A DNA stretch of 63,435 nt, from positions 1-63,435 of the forward strand of contig AZKM01000020.1 of the NCBI GenBank assembly GCA_000510425.1, read 5' to 3'. The position numbers and the translations under genes are program-made. Every line of letters starts with the position of its first letter. Position 1 is the first letter of the stretch. This DNA is from Eubacterium nodatum ATCC 33099. Its GTDB lineage: Bacteria; Bacillota; Clostridia; Peptostreptococcales; Anaerovoracaceae. A model generated the notes under the pieces. It did not search any database. It was not told where the DNA came from and was given only the letters and a program-made list of their open reading frames with translations. Positions 53,235 to 63,435 of this stretch are shown here, piece after piece.

Positions 53235-54599
53235 ATGACAGTATTCAATAATATATCTCATAGTGTAGGAAGAAAAGTCATGAGTGGAATTATTGATAGA
53301 GTGTTAAATGGATTAGAAAAAGATAGAGAAAAAGAATTTTTAAAAATTGTTGATATTGCTAAAACATTTTATGGAGACGAGTTCACTGATGAAGATTATG
53401 AAAATTTTAAAAAGGCAATTAAGGATCCGAATAATCGCTGGATGAAATTCATCAACAGGGTTATCGACGAAAGTGACCACAATGTTCTGAAGATGACCGC
53501 TTTAAATCTCGGGTACGAAGCATTTTTAAGAGGAACAAAACTAATCAATGAAAACCGAGAAAAATATCACTGTAATGTTCCGTGGCTTATCCTATTTGAC
53601 CCGACTGATGCCTGCAACATGCACTGTGTAGGCTGCTGGAGCGGGACTTACGGGCACAAACACAACCTCAGCTTTGAAGATATGGACAAAATAATAACAG
53701 AGGGTAAGGAGCTGGGCGTTTATCTTTATATGATGACAGGTGGAGAGCCTTTGGTGAGAAAAAAGGAAATTTTGCAACTCGCCGAAAAACATCATGATTG
53801 TTATTTCTCAATTTATACAAATTCTTCATTGATAGATGAGAAGTTCTGTCAGGAAGTCGTCAGATTAGGAAACATCACTTTCCAACTCTCTATTGAGGGA
53901 ACGCCTTCAACAAATGATTCAAGACGAGGCGATGGACACTATGAAGGTGTTATGAAGGCGATGGATATGTTAAAAAAGTACGGAATTATATTCGGAACTT
54001 CTATTTGTTACACGAGAGCTAACATTGAAGCCGTTACCAACGATGAATTCTTAAAGATGATTGCCGACAAAGGTGCAAGGTTCGGTTTCTATTTTCACTA
54101 TATGCCTGTTGGCAATAATGCCGAAGTGGAATTACTGCCAACTCACAAGCAAAGGGAATATATGATAGATCGTATTCGTTATATACGCTCAGATGAGTGC
54201 GATTTGGAATTCTTTCCTATGGATTTTCAAAATGATGGAGAATATGTTGAAGGATGTATTGCCGGCGGAAAAAATTATTTTCATATCAACTCGGCAGGAG
54301 ATGCAGAGCCGTGCGTGTTTATTCACTACTCCAATGCGAATATCCATGATAATTCTATTCTTGAAATACTGCAAAGTCCATTGTTTATGGCTTATCACCG
54401 GGGTCAGCCGTTTAATAAGAATCATTTAAGACCGTGCCCAATGCTTGAAAACCCGGAAATACTGGAAAGACTAGTTAATGAAGCTGATGCGCATAACACC
54501 AATTACGCAGATGCCGAATCGGTGGAACACCTGTGCAGTAAATGCCATGACTATGCACAGAACTGGAAGCCGATTGCTGATAAAAGGTTTAAGGAATAG
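53235..54599 (+). CDS. Radical SAM protein with a C-terminal Cys-rich domain
   Basis: A 454-residue radical SAM enzyme. The cluster motif is in FDPTDACNMHCVGCWSGTYG (CxxxCxxC, about residues 122-141); MMTGGEPLVRKKEI is the SAM-binding GGEP. A C-terminal part has GCIAGG, EPCVFI, RPCPM and CSKCHDY cysteines that may bind a second iron-sulfur cluster, as in SPASM-type proteins. A GGAGGG site precedes the ATG. Substrate unknown. It does not neighbour any obvious peptide gene. Confidence 0.85.
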   Translation: MTVFNNISHSVGRKVMSGIIDRVLNGLEKDREKEFLKIVDIAKTFYGDEFTDEDYENFKKAIKDPNNRWMKFINRVIDESDHNVLKMTALNLGYEAFLRGTKLINENREKYHCNVPWLILFDPTDACNMHCVGCWSGTYGHKHNLSFEDMDKIITEGKELGVYLYMMTGGEPLVRKKEILQLAEKHHDCYFSIYTNSSLIDEKFCQEVVRLGNITFQLSIEGTPSTNDSRRGDGHYEGVMKAMDMLKKYGIIFGTSICYTRANIEAVTNDEFLKMIADKGARFGFYFHYMPVGNNAEVELLPTHKQREYMIDRIRYIRSDECDLEFFPMDFQNDGEYVEGCIAGGKNYFHINSAGDAEPCVFIHYSNANIHDNSILEILQSPLFMAYHRGQPFNKNHLRPCPMLENPEILERLVNEADAHNTNYADAESVEHLCSKCHDYAQNWKPIADKRFKE

Positions 54600-54632
54600 C
54601 GGGTATCCAAAATAGTAATCAATCATAAACGA

Positions 54633-54665
54633 ACGGCAGTTGCATAACCTACAGCTGCCGTTTTT
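54633..54665 (+). terminator. Terminator of the radical SAM gene
   Basis: ACGGCAG (54633-54639) pairs with CTGCCGT (54655-54661) and runs into five T residues. It lies about 34 bases after the stop codon. Confidence 0.85.
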
Positions 54666-54715
54666 CAATAGTTCTTCCGAGTGGGGTGGGTACATTCACT
54701 AATCTACCATAAGAC

Positions 54716-54731
54716 GGCTCCTTTTGGAGCC
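54716..54731. other. Short perfect hairpin in the boundary region
   Basis: GGCTCC-TTTT-GGAGCC with no long T-run. It lies between the radical SAM gene and the CRISPR operon, in the 54666-54841 stretch that shows no gene. Confidence 0.4.
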
Positions 54732-54808
54732 CTATGATAGTCCAAGTTCTCGTCCGTCCCCATTCCTATGATGATCCTACTTCAGAATCCAACCATCTAT
54801 TATAATAC

Positions 54809-54847
54809 AAATAGTGACTCACGCCAGATAGTATGTAGCCACTATTT
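54809..54847 (-). terminator. Hairpin at the end of the CRISPR operon
   Basis: AAATAGTG (54809-54816) and CACTATTT (54840-54847) form an 8-bp stem that overlaps the last stop codon of the csm5-like gene on the minus strand. There is no T-run beyond it, so it may be a weak terminator. Confidence 0.4.
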
Positions 54848-55735
54848 ATCTTTTTCAAAACCTACTTCTACCAAACCATATGGTAACATGGTTTCCCTAT
54901 CAATATAAAATCCGTTTCTAATTTTTTGAGTGTTACTTATTTCAGACAAACTGCCCAAAATCCCCTTATAACCACCTAAAAAAATTATATTTTTTCTATT
55001 TTGTATTTCTTTTATTCGTTTTTTAATATTCTTCAACTTTTCTATATAATTTTCATTACCTTCACTATCTTCTACCTGTCTTTCTAATTTTCCATCCTCT
55101 ATCCAAGAATTAATAATTTTTATTCTTTCTTCAACTTCTTTGATATAATTCTCTAATTTATTTTTAGTAACAAGGAAATTTCTGTTCAATCTATTTTTCA
55201 GAACTTCTTTTGATACTTCTGGTCTAAGTAAAATTTCACCTTCAAATTCCTTTCCACTTTCTATCATTTCTACTGCTACACTTGGGAAAAAAGGTCCGAA
55301 TTTTGGAAATTTTGGAGTTTTATATACTATCCCTTGTCCATTATTGCCATTTTCCTCTTTGTTATCTTGATATAGATATTGAAATTTATATAAATTTTTT
55401 AATTCTATATTTTCTTTACTAATCTTAATATCTTGAAATAAAATGCTGCTTCTAAAACTATTCTCATCTTCATTTTTTATTCCCGATAATAATGCTCCTT
55501 TTAGGGAAGAAGCAGGAATATAGTACTCGTTTGCATATGAAAAATCATTCTCATCTAATAAATCTCTTCTCTCATAACTATAAAAAGGATAGATAATCTT
55601 GATAGTACCCACATTCTCTATTTTGGAATTCTCCATATCTTTCTTAATCCCTTTAAAATCAACACCTTTGTACAATGCTTTTTCCATTCTAGGAGATAAA
55701 ATTACAGGAGAAATAGCCGTAAATTTAAGTTTCAT
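54842..55735 (-). CDS. RAMP protein, Csm5-like
   Basis: A 297-residue RAMP. It starts MKLKFTAISPVILSPRMEKA (the usual RAMP beta strand) and has ANEYYIPASSLKGALLSG, the (I/V)PxSSxKGA motif of Csm5/Cas7-like RAMPs, then a helical charged insertion (about 185-255) and FLGGYKGILGSLSEI (glycine-rich loop) near the end. In a Csm complex, Csm5 caps the Cas7 filament. It ends the operon; a 3-base gap separates it from the csm4-like gene. AT-rich and Lys-rich like the rest of the operon. Confidence 0.75.
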   Translation of the reverse strand: MKLKFTAISPVILSPRMEKALYKGVDFKGIKKDMENSKIENVGTIKIIYPFYSYERRDLLDENDFSYANEYYIPASSLKGALLSGIKNEDENSFRSSILFQDIKISKENIELKNLYKFQYLYQDNKEENGNNGQGIVYKTPKFPKFGPFFPSVAVEMIESGKEFEGEILLRPEVSKEVLKNRLNRNFLVTKNKLENYIKEVEERIKIINSWIEDGKLERQVEDSEGNENYIEKLKNIKKRIKEIQNRKNIIFLGGYKGILGSLSEISNTQKIRNGFYIDRETMLPYGLVEVGFEKDK

Positions 55736-55738
55736 CTT

Positions 55739-56896
55739 TTACACCTCCAGTTTTACAAAATAAGAGTTGCCAAAAATAATCGCATTTTTTCTATATAGAG
55801 GGTTATATCTGCTATTATCTATACTCTTTCCTACTTTATATAAATCTGTTTTGTCTTCTTTTATTTTTATAACACTTCCTGCGGTTATAAAACTAATTAT
55901 TTTGGATATATCATTTTCTATTTCGAACGGCTTTCTATCAGAGGTATATATATCTAACACGGAATTTTCCGCATCAATTTTATCAAAATCCGGTAATAGT
56001 ACTCCCATGTTAAGATAACTTGTATTGTCAGTAGCATAGTACTCTTTATTTTCGCTCTCATTTAACTTTTCTATACAGTGAATCTGATACTCATTATAAC
56101 CTGAGCTTCCTTTTCCCCCTAAGAAACACGGTATCTCATGTTTATCAAGATTTTTCTTCATTCTTTCCAAACATTTTGAAATGCAACTGCCTTTCTCTAC
56201 TTTTACAAAAAAACTGAATTCTTTTTGAACATCCCCCACTTTATTTGTAAACGATAGAATTGGTAATGAGTATGCAACATTTGGTATGCCCGGTAGTTCT
56301 TTAATTTGATTTTCCAAGCGGAATTTTTGAATGAAAGTCTGACTTTTCTTTATGTATTTGAATTTATTCAAAGCCTTCACATCAATTTTTTCTCTATTTT
56401 CTCCAAGTTTTAAGAGCTTATTTAATTGATTTTTTTCAACAAAATCCATATTTTTAATAGTCTCATAAATGTTTTTTACAGATAAATTATTTATGCTCGT
56501 AAATAGATCATTAAACTCGCTTTTTATTTTTTTCAATTGTGATTTTAAATCAGTTGTATCCTCATTTGATTTTTTCTTATCTTCTAATTTCCGAACTTTC
56601 TTAACTATAGATTCATACTTTTCTTCAAGTTTTTTGATTTCTTGCTGATTTTTTTCTAAACTATATTCCAATTTCTGCATAATAAATCCTTTAGGTGTTG
56701 GATAATATCCTGTAGGAAATACGCTTGAAATCATACATTTTTCTTTCTGCTCTCTTACCTTCTTTACAAAAGTACTAATTTCACCTTCAGAGCAATACTT
56801 TTTGGAGTTATTAATTAAGAAGCCGAATAATCTCTGAGAATCAGGCAATGTAGTCATTGCGCCTATTTTTTTCAATCTTACTTCATATGTAATCAT
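55739..56896 (-). CDS. RAMP protein, Csm4/Cas5-like
   Basis: A 385-residue RAMP. Its start has LPDSQRLFGFLINNSKK, like the (T)LPSDTLFGA motif of Csm4, and ISSVFPTGYYPTPKGF, resembling the FPxxYFPxPK region; a glycine-rich loop FLGGKGSSGYNEYQI comes at about 275. Between (about 80-130) is a charged coiled coil (KNQQEIKKLEEKYESIVKKV), an unusual insertion. In type III complexes Csm4 binds the crRNA 5' handle and Cas10. It sits 11 bases from the csm3-like gene. Confidence 0.75.
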   Translation of the reverse strand: MITYEVRLKKIGAMTTLPDSQRLFGFLINNSKKYCSEGEISTFVKKVREQKEKCMISSVFPTGYYPTPKGFIMQKLEYSLEKNQQEIKKLEEKYESIVKKVRKLEDKKKSNEDTTDLKSQLKKIKSEFNDLFTSINNLSVKNIYETIKNMDFVEKNQLNKLLKLGENREKIDVKALNKFKYIKKSQTFIQKFRLENQIKELPGIPNVAYSLPILSFTNKVGDVQKEFSFFVKVEKGSCISKCLERMKKNLDKHEIPCFLGGKGSSGYNEYQIHCIEKLNESENKEYYATDNTSYLNMGVLLPDFDKIDAENSVLDIYTSDRKPFEIENDISKIISFITAGSVIKIKEDKTDLYKVGKSIDNSRYNPLYRKNAIIFGNSYFVKLEV

Positions 56897-56907
56897 CTCT
56901 TTTCTCC

Positions 56908-57609
56908 CTACTCCAAAATTTCTACTTTTATTTGTCCATATCCTCTTGACTTGGAGTTACCAATTCTATACAATCCGCAATTAAATTCTTTCAATACTTC
57001 TATAAGCTCTCTTTTTATTGATTCTTCTTTTGTATAATCTTCATTTTCCATAGAAAACGAATTATAGAATCGAATAATTCCTTCAAATTCTATTCCAGGC
57101 TTTATAACTCTATAAGTCCTTGGATTACTGAGTATCTCGCCATCTTTTTCTTCTAAATTATTTTTTGTATCTATCAAAAAATAATTATCTTTTTGCCTAT
57201 CTTCAAACTCTGAAACTCGAAAATCAGAACAGAAAAGTCTTGGCATACCATTAACGCCTTCTATTCCAAAGATATATTCTGCTTTTGGATTTTGTTTTTT
57301 AGACTTTAGATATGATATTATTTTATTAATTTTTTCAGTCTTGGCTATGTCTTCATTCTCATATTTTTCTAATATTCTTTCAATAAAAGATTCTATATAT
57401 TCTTTAGTGTTTTCCATTACCTTTGAGTATTTTTCCTTTTCTCTTACTATATTACGAAAAGCTCCTTTAAATGCTGATCCGTGTATCATAGGTTTTCCGT
57501 TTTCATCTACTGTTGTAGACTGATCAGCACCTCCTATAGAAAAGCTCTCCGTTTGATTTCCAATCAAACAACAAGAAACCGTAGTCAATTTTATTCTAAT
57601 TTCAAACAT
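56908..57609 (-). CDS. RAMP protein, Csm3/Cas7-like
   Basis: A 233-residue Cas7-type RAMP: an N-terminal beta strand (MFEIRIKLTTVSCCLIGNQ), the GSAFKGAFRNIVRE motif (GSxxKG, typical of Csm3/Cas7), an internal region with EYIFGIEGVNGMPRLF and the C-terminal glycine-rich loop RIGNSKSRGYGQIKVEIL. A conserved Asp needed for target RNA cutting in Csm3 (in a DxxT context near residue 33) could be the D in GGADQSTTVDE, but I cannot confirm it. Only one Cas7-like gene is present; Csm2/Cas11 is absent. Confidence 0.8.
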   Translation of the reverse strand: MFEIRIKLTTVSCCLIGNQTESFSIGGADQSTTVDENGKPMIHGSAFKGAFRNIVREKEKYSKVMENTKEYIESFIERILEKYENEDIAKTEKINKIISYLKSKKQNPKAEYIFGIEGVNGMPRLFCSDFRVSEFEDRQKDNYFLIDTKNNLEEKDGEILSNPRTYRVIKPGIEFEGIIRFYNSFSMENEDYTKEESIKRELIEVLKEFNCGLYRIGNSKSRGYGQIKVEILE

Positions 57610-57673
57610 ATCAATACTCCTAACTCCTAAATAACTCTTTCTGTTCTAAAATCAATGTCTATTATTCCTACTT

Positions 57674-59695
<2,022 letters not shown>

Positions 59696-60640
59696 CTATT
59701 CCTCCTTACTACCTTTATTAAACATATCTACATAAGCCTTATGTGGAAAAAACATCGGATTATTAATCATCATAAGCATTTGATTAAACTGAAAAATAAA
59801 TGAAAGTAATGTATATTCTCTTATTTCATTTTTAACCTTATACTCTTCTATTTCTCTTTCTTCTAATATTGAATTTATTCCATTATCTTTTTTATCTACT
59901 TGTTTGTTACATTGTTTATTTTTTTCTTGTTTTTCTAAATTGCCTTTTTTATCTGCTTGGTTATATTTTTGTAGTACATCAAGCAAATTTTTTTCACTAA
60001 AAGTTATTTTTAAATTACCCTCATATTTATTATCTTGACCTTGATTTCCTTCTGGACTGTCATCTTTTGAACTGCCATTTTGATATGCTTCAATAACAAT
60101 ATTAAATTGACTTCTCCCTTTCGTGTCATCAGTACCGGTTTCATTTTCAGGTATATAGCATAATACCTTAATAGGTTTAGTCGCTGTCTGGATAGTATTA
60201 GTAGAATTTTCACCTATATGAATACATGTAGCCAGTCTAACAATAGAATCATTTGAAGTTTGTAATATATCAATAGACTCTGTCCAAGGCTCCAATTTTT
60301 TAGGTTTCAACTCTTGACTTTTACATTGAACAACTGCTGCCACCGCTTCCACTGGAATAAATTTTATCAACCCATAATTAAATATATAAGGTGTATATTG
60401 CTCATCATATATTGCTATATCCACTTCTTTTGAAACATTTCCTTTAGAATCTATGATAAATACCGAACGAGCTATATTAAATTTTTTAGGAACTATCCTT
60501 CTAAAAAAATCCGCCCATATTTCTTCACGATACGTCCCTGCTGTTAATGCATGATTGGTCACCTCATAATTCAACTGGGTTACCAATTCTCTTTCCATTT
60601 TTAAATAATTTTCTTTAATGTCTTTAATGAAATCATTCAT
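59696..60640 (-). CDS. Putative PD-(D/E)xK nuclease, DUF6602-like
   Basis: A 314-residue protein with an N-terminal domain of the restriction-endonuclease fold. Seen: NHALTAGTYREEIWADFFRR, then SKEVDIAIYDEQYTPY (catalytic Asp), IPVEAVAAVVQCKSQELKP (QxK, a variant of ExK seen also in Mrr-type nucleases). This matches DUF6602 (a domain of unknown function). Residues about 170-250 are a low-complexity charged linker, followed by a helical end with FQFNQMLMMINNP. It is the first gene of the CRISPR operon. ATG 60640 follows GGAGG. A nuclease effector is inferred, not shown. Confidence 0.6.
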   Translation of the reverse strand: MNDFIKDIKENYLKMERELVTQLNYEVTNHALTAGTYREEIWADFFRRIVPKKFNIARSVFIIDSKGNVSKEVDIAIYDEQYTPYIFNYGLIKFIPVEAVAAVVQCKSQELKPKKLEPWTESIDILQTSNDSIVRLATCIHIGENSTNTIQTATKPIKVLCYIPENETGTDDTKGRSQFNIVIEAYQNGSSKDDSPEGNQGQDNKYEGNLKITFSEKNLLDVLQKYNQADKKGNLEKQEKNKQCNKQVDKKDNGINSILEEREIEEYKVKNEIREYTLLSFIFQFNQMLMMINNPMFFPHKAYVDMFNKGSKEE

Positions 60641-60709
60641 ACAGCCTTCCTCCTTTTTCAAAAGATTTCGAAATTAAAACTCAATAAAGTATCTTTTTAA
60701 AAATCTCAA

Positions 60710-61480
60710 CTATAACTTAAGGGGATTTGTAAGTGATCCTACTGCCAATGATACAAAATCCAGTAAAACTTCTAATACTTCTTCCCTGTTTTTTATCCGG
60801 TTTCGATCTATAATATCTTTAATGTATGTTTCTTCAAATAGGCCTTTTAAATACTTGCTTTTTTCTTCAAAGGTTTCAAGTTCAAGTACAAATGGCATTC
60901 CGCCACAAAGTACATAATCTGCCCATGCTATATCTTTATCCTCATAGCAGCTACTCATTTCAGCAAATGATAAAGGATAAATATGGATCTCATCTCCCAT
61001 ATCTATAAATTGTGTCAAAATATCTTTAGAAAACATTTGGGAATTACTTCCGGTAACATAAATATCAAGATTTTTCCGTTTCATAAGCTAAAGTAAAGTA
61101 TCAACAAAAGTAATCTTTTCATCCCCATCATCAATATATGGATTTTTCACTGACTTTGAAAATTGTATCTCGTCAATAAAAATATAATACCTCTTATCAT
61201 CAGTTATTTTGCTTTTTATATACTCATTGAGTTTAAACGGATCTCTATACTGACTATTTTCGATGTCATCGAGAGCTATCTCAATAATTTGATTTTCAAC
61301 TATACTATTTTTCAATAGATAATTCTTGTATAGTTCAAACAACAAATATGACTTGCCACATCTTCTGATACCCGTAATGATCTTAATTCTTCCGTTAAAT
61401 ATTGTTTTCTTTCTATAGCCGTACCACCACTTTCTTATTTGCGAATAATTTTTATAGTGTCCCACACTATTTATTTGCAC
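60710..61480 (-). pseudogene. AAA ATPase (DUF4143 family), nonsense-mutated and truncated
   Basis: The N-terminal part (61480-61091) has a Walker A GIRRCGKSYLLFEL and a Walker B YYIFIDEIQF. A TAG at 61088-61090 interrupts it, and reading resumes in the same frame as MKRKNLDIYVTGSNSQMFSK and PLSFAEMSSCYE, the next conserved parts. It stops at 60710 inside LTNPLKL, well before the DUF4143 end (family proteins have about 400 residues). So it carries one in-frame stop and has lost its C-terminal domain, perhaps when the CRISPR operon was inserted. Confidence 0.8.
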
Positions 61481-61764
61481 TTATTTTATTATATTCAAAA
61501 AATAATTTCAACCAATAGGAATAATTTGCGTGGCATAATATATTTTTTATTCTATCTTCCAATTTCCATATTTGATATTTCTTTTTTCGACATCAAGCTC
61601 TATTGAGTTTCACTTACTCAAACAAGAAAACTATTTCGAATTTTTAAAACTCTTTTTCTGCTTAATTACATTCTTATATCTTTTTTATCATTAACACCCT
61701 AAAAATGCCTTTCCACCACCTTATAAAGTATTATAAATCTGACCCATGCAGAATACCTAGCTTT
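61481..61764. other. AT-rich gap between the AAA pseudogene and the CRISPR array
   Basis: About 280 bases without a gene, very AT-rich. A 7-bp inverted repeat ATAGTGT-CCC-ACACTAT (61454-61470) sits just before it, inside the start of the AAA gene. I see no promoter-like pair or leader that clearly belongs to the array on this side. Confidence 0.5.
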
Positions 61765-63435
61765 ATCTATATTTCACTATGCTTCTATTAAAACAATTTC
61801 TCCACTCTTTTCAATAGCTCTCAAAATACGATATTTACATTTCATTATGCTTCTATTAAAACTTGTGAAGGCAATTTTATCAGGACTTTTGATATTACAT
61901 TTACATTTCATTATGCTTCTATTAAAACTTGTCTACACACAAAAGGGAAGAATCCACATTGGCAATTTACATTTCATTATGCTTCTATTAAAACCTAAAA
62001 ACACAAGGACTCAAAACCCTTGGATGCAGGATTTACATTTCATTATGCTTCTATTAAAACAAAATCATTGCGATTCCTTGGTAGACGCTTTTTCAAATTT
62101 ACATTTCATTATGCTTCTATTAAAACGCGCAACTCGTATATCAATACCTTTTCGGGCTAAATATTTACATTTCATTATGCTTCTATTAAAACGATTAAGT
62201 GGGTTGTAGGAGACTCTTGCGATATCGCATTTACATTTCATTATGCTTCTATTAAAACCAACACCAAATCAGTATTATTATATATACATAAAATAATTTA
62301 CATTTCATTATGCTTCTATTAAAACTGAGGACGAAAAAGCTAAAGTTGCCGCTGAATATAGCAATTTACATTTCATTATGCTTCTATTAAAACGTAAATG
62401 TGGTTTGGCTTAAGTTTGTAGAAAATGATAAATTTACATTTCATTATGCTTCTATTAAAACCAGATATAACTATTACTGGTACAATTCACAATCCCTAAT
62501 TTACATTTCATTATGCTTCTATTAAAACATGTTTTCGGTGGGCTCAAAAGTTCGGGTAGAAGTATTTACATTTCATTATGCTTCTATTAAAACAGAATGA
62601 AATTCATGTCTATTGATGCCTTTGAAAGTATTTACATTTCATTATGCTTCTATTAAAACTCAATCCACTGCAAATCTGCGCGGGGTACTTAAATAATTTA
62701 CATTTCATTATGCTTCTATTAAAACTGCAAGTCCACCAAATGCAGGCATGAGCATGAAAGTATTTACATTTCATTATGCTTCTATTAAAACAGTAGGGCT
62801 TACATTTGCAATTCTTTTTTACAAAGGGATTTACATTTCATTATGCTTCTATTAAAACCTTGGGGTTAATGCTTAACGCAGATAATAATATAACCATATT
62901 TACATTTCATTATGCTTCTATTAAAACACGCCCATCTGAATGTATGTTTTGGCGTTATACGAATTTACATTTCATTATGCTTCTATTAAAACTGAATTTT
63001 ATTATAGATACCATTTCAATTTTTTGGTATTTACATTTCATTATGCTTCTATTAAAACTTTAAACCTGAATAATGACAATACAGTCAAAGTGAAATTTAC
63101 ATTTCATTATGCTTCTATTAAAACGAAGAATAATGAAAAGTTATCAAGGAAGAGCTATTGACATTTACATTTCATTATGCTTCTATTAAAACTAAAAAAG
63201 CGATTCTTTCTGAAGCAAAAGAAAAATTATTTACATTTCATTATGCTTCTATTAAAACAAAGATTTGTAATGCTAAAAATAAACCGGGAAAGAAAAATTT
63301 ACATTTCATTATGCTTCTATTAAAACAAAGATTTGTAATGCTAAAAATAAACCGGGAAAGAAAAATTTACATTTCATTATGCTTCTATTAAAACCGATAG
63401 ATATAGATTTGATAAACCAATTATGGAAAATATTT
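61765..63435 (-). CRISPR. CRISPR array, 30-bp repeats, continuing beyond the window
   Basis: The 30-bp repeat (plus strand) starts ATTTACATTTCATTATG and ends CTTCTATTAAAAC. The array has 24 identical copies starting at 61833, 61899, 61965 and so on to 63365, a first copy at 61765 with three mismatches, and the first four bases of a 26th at 63432-63435. Spacers are 35-39 bases. The degenerate copy at the low end marks the trailer, and the reverse complement (GTTTTAATAG...ATGTAAAT) resembles clostridial repeats, so I infer transcription on the minus strand with the leader outside the window. The last two full spacers (63259-63296 and 63327-63364) are identical. Confidence 0.97.

Noticed and set aside
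57610..57673. A possible csm2/cas11 gene between cas10 and the csm3-like gene
   Set aside because: The gap is only 64 bases and holds no frame of useful size; a small subunit could only be encoded inside another gene.
61847..63391. Several plus-strand reading frames inside the CRISPR array with repeated FTFHYASIKT or LHFIMLLLK units
   Set aside because: They are translations of the 30-bp repeat through spacers and have no ribosome sites; an array cannot be a coding gene.

Overview
This is a low-GC Gram-positive chromosomal segment, most likely from an anaerobic member of the Clostridia. The basis is the Bacillus/Clostridium-type order purR - spoVG - (murC, glmU-like) - prs - pth - mfd - flippase - rqcP, strong AGGAGG ribosome sites, NiaR and SpoVG proteins, and short CRISPR repeats of clostridial character. 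A family such as Anaerovoracaceae is a guess. No rRNA or tRNA gene was recognised. Apart from the CRISPR module at the right end, the genes are ordinary housekeeping genes.

Layout. 1-0.9 kb: internally deleted IS30-like element. 0.9-16 kb (minus strand): RqcP, HU, a SpoVB/YabM-type flippase, an MTA/SAH deaminase-like amidohydrolase, Mfd, Pth, Prs, a GlmU C-terminal-only protein, MurC, NiaR, SpoVG, PurR, pyruvate kinase and a ProX-type deacylase. 16-21 kb: BFD-type protein, a structured transcript with a clear terminator, a GH114-like secreted protein, an AIM24-family protein, panD-panC and deoC. 21-29 kb: DUF819 transporter-like protein, D-Ala-D-Ala dipeptidase, the nucleoside salvage pair pdp-deoB, a phosphoesterase, RmuC and MetY. 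29-35.7 kb: two YibE/F membrane proteins and an ABC cassette (one ATPase, three permease-like proteins) next to a small secreted DUF2712-like protein whose start region carries a perfect 18-bp hairpin and a stop codon. 35.8-39 kb: panB, a DUF2520 dehydrogenase and a PLP aminotransferase. 39-49 kb (minus strand): nearly the whole shikimate/Phe/Tyr pathway (aroF, tyrA, aroA, aroC, pheA, a second chorismate mutase, an aroE-aroK fusion, aroQ; no aroB), headed by a Tyr/Phe-rich leader peptide and attenuator. 49-54.6 kb: acyl-CoA synthetase-like protein, a DUF134-NifX fusion, CysK and a radical SAM protein.

54.8-63.4 kb is the accessory region: a compact, very AT-rich type III-like CRISPR effector operon followed by a CRISPR array that runs off the window. 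The operon encodes a PD-(D/E)xK-like protein (DUF6602-like), a Cas10 without an HD domain and with an AGDD palm motif, and three RAMP proteins resembling Csm3, Csm4 and Csm5. No Csm2/Cas11, Cas6, Cas1, Cas2 or CARF-domain effector is present. The array has one degenerate repeat, 24 identical repeats and the start of another. The degenerate repeat lies at the cas-proximal end, so the leader is inferred to lie beyond the right edge and transcription to run on the minus strand, toward the cas genes. This pared-down type III locus with a candidate nuclease effector is the best candidate for a new system.

Several reading frames break at short A/T homopolymers (mfd, the first YibE/F gene, the gene at 31.8-32.3 kb). 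These may be sequencing errors, slippage sites or real mutations; raw reads are needed to decide.
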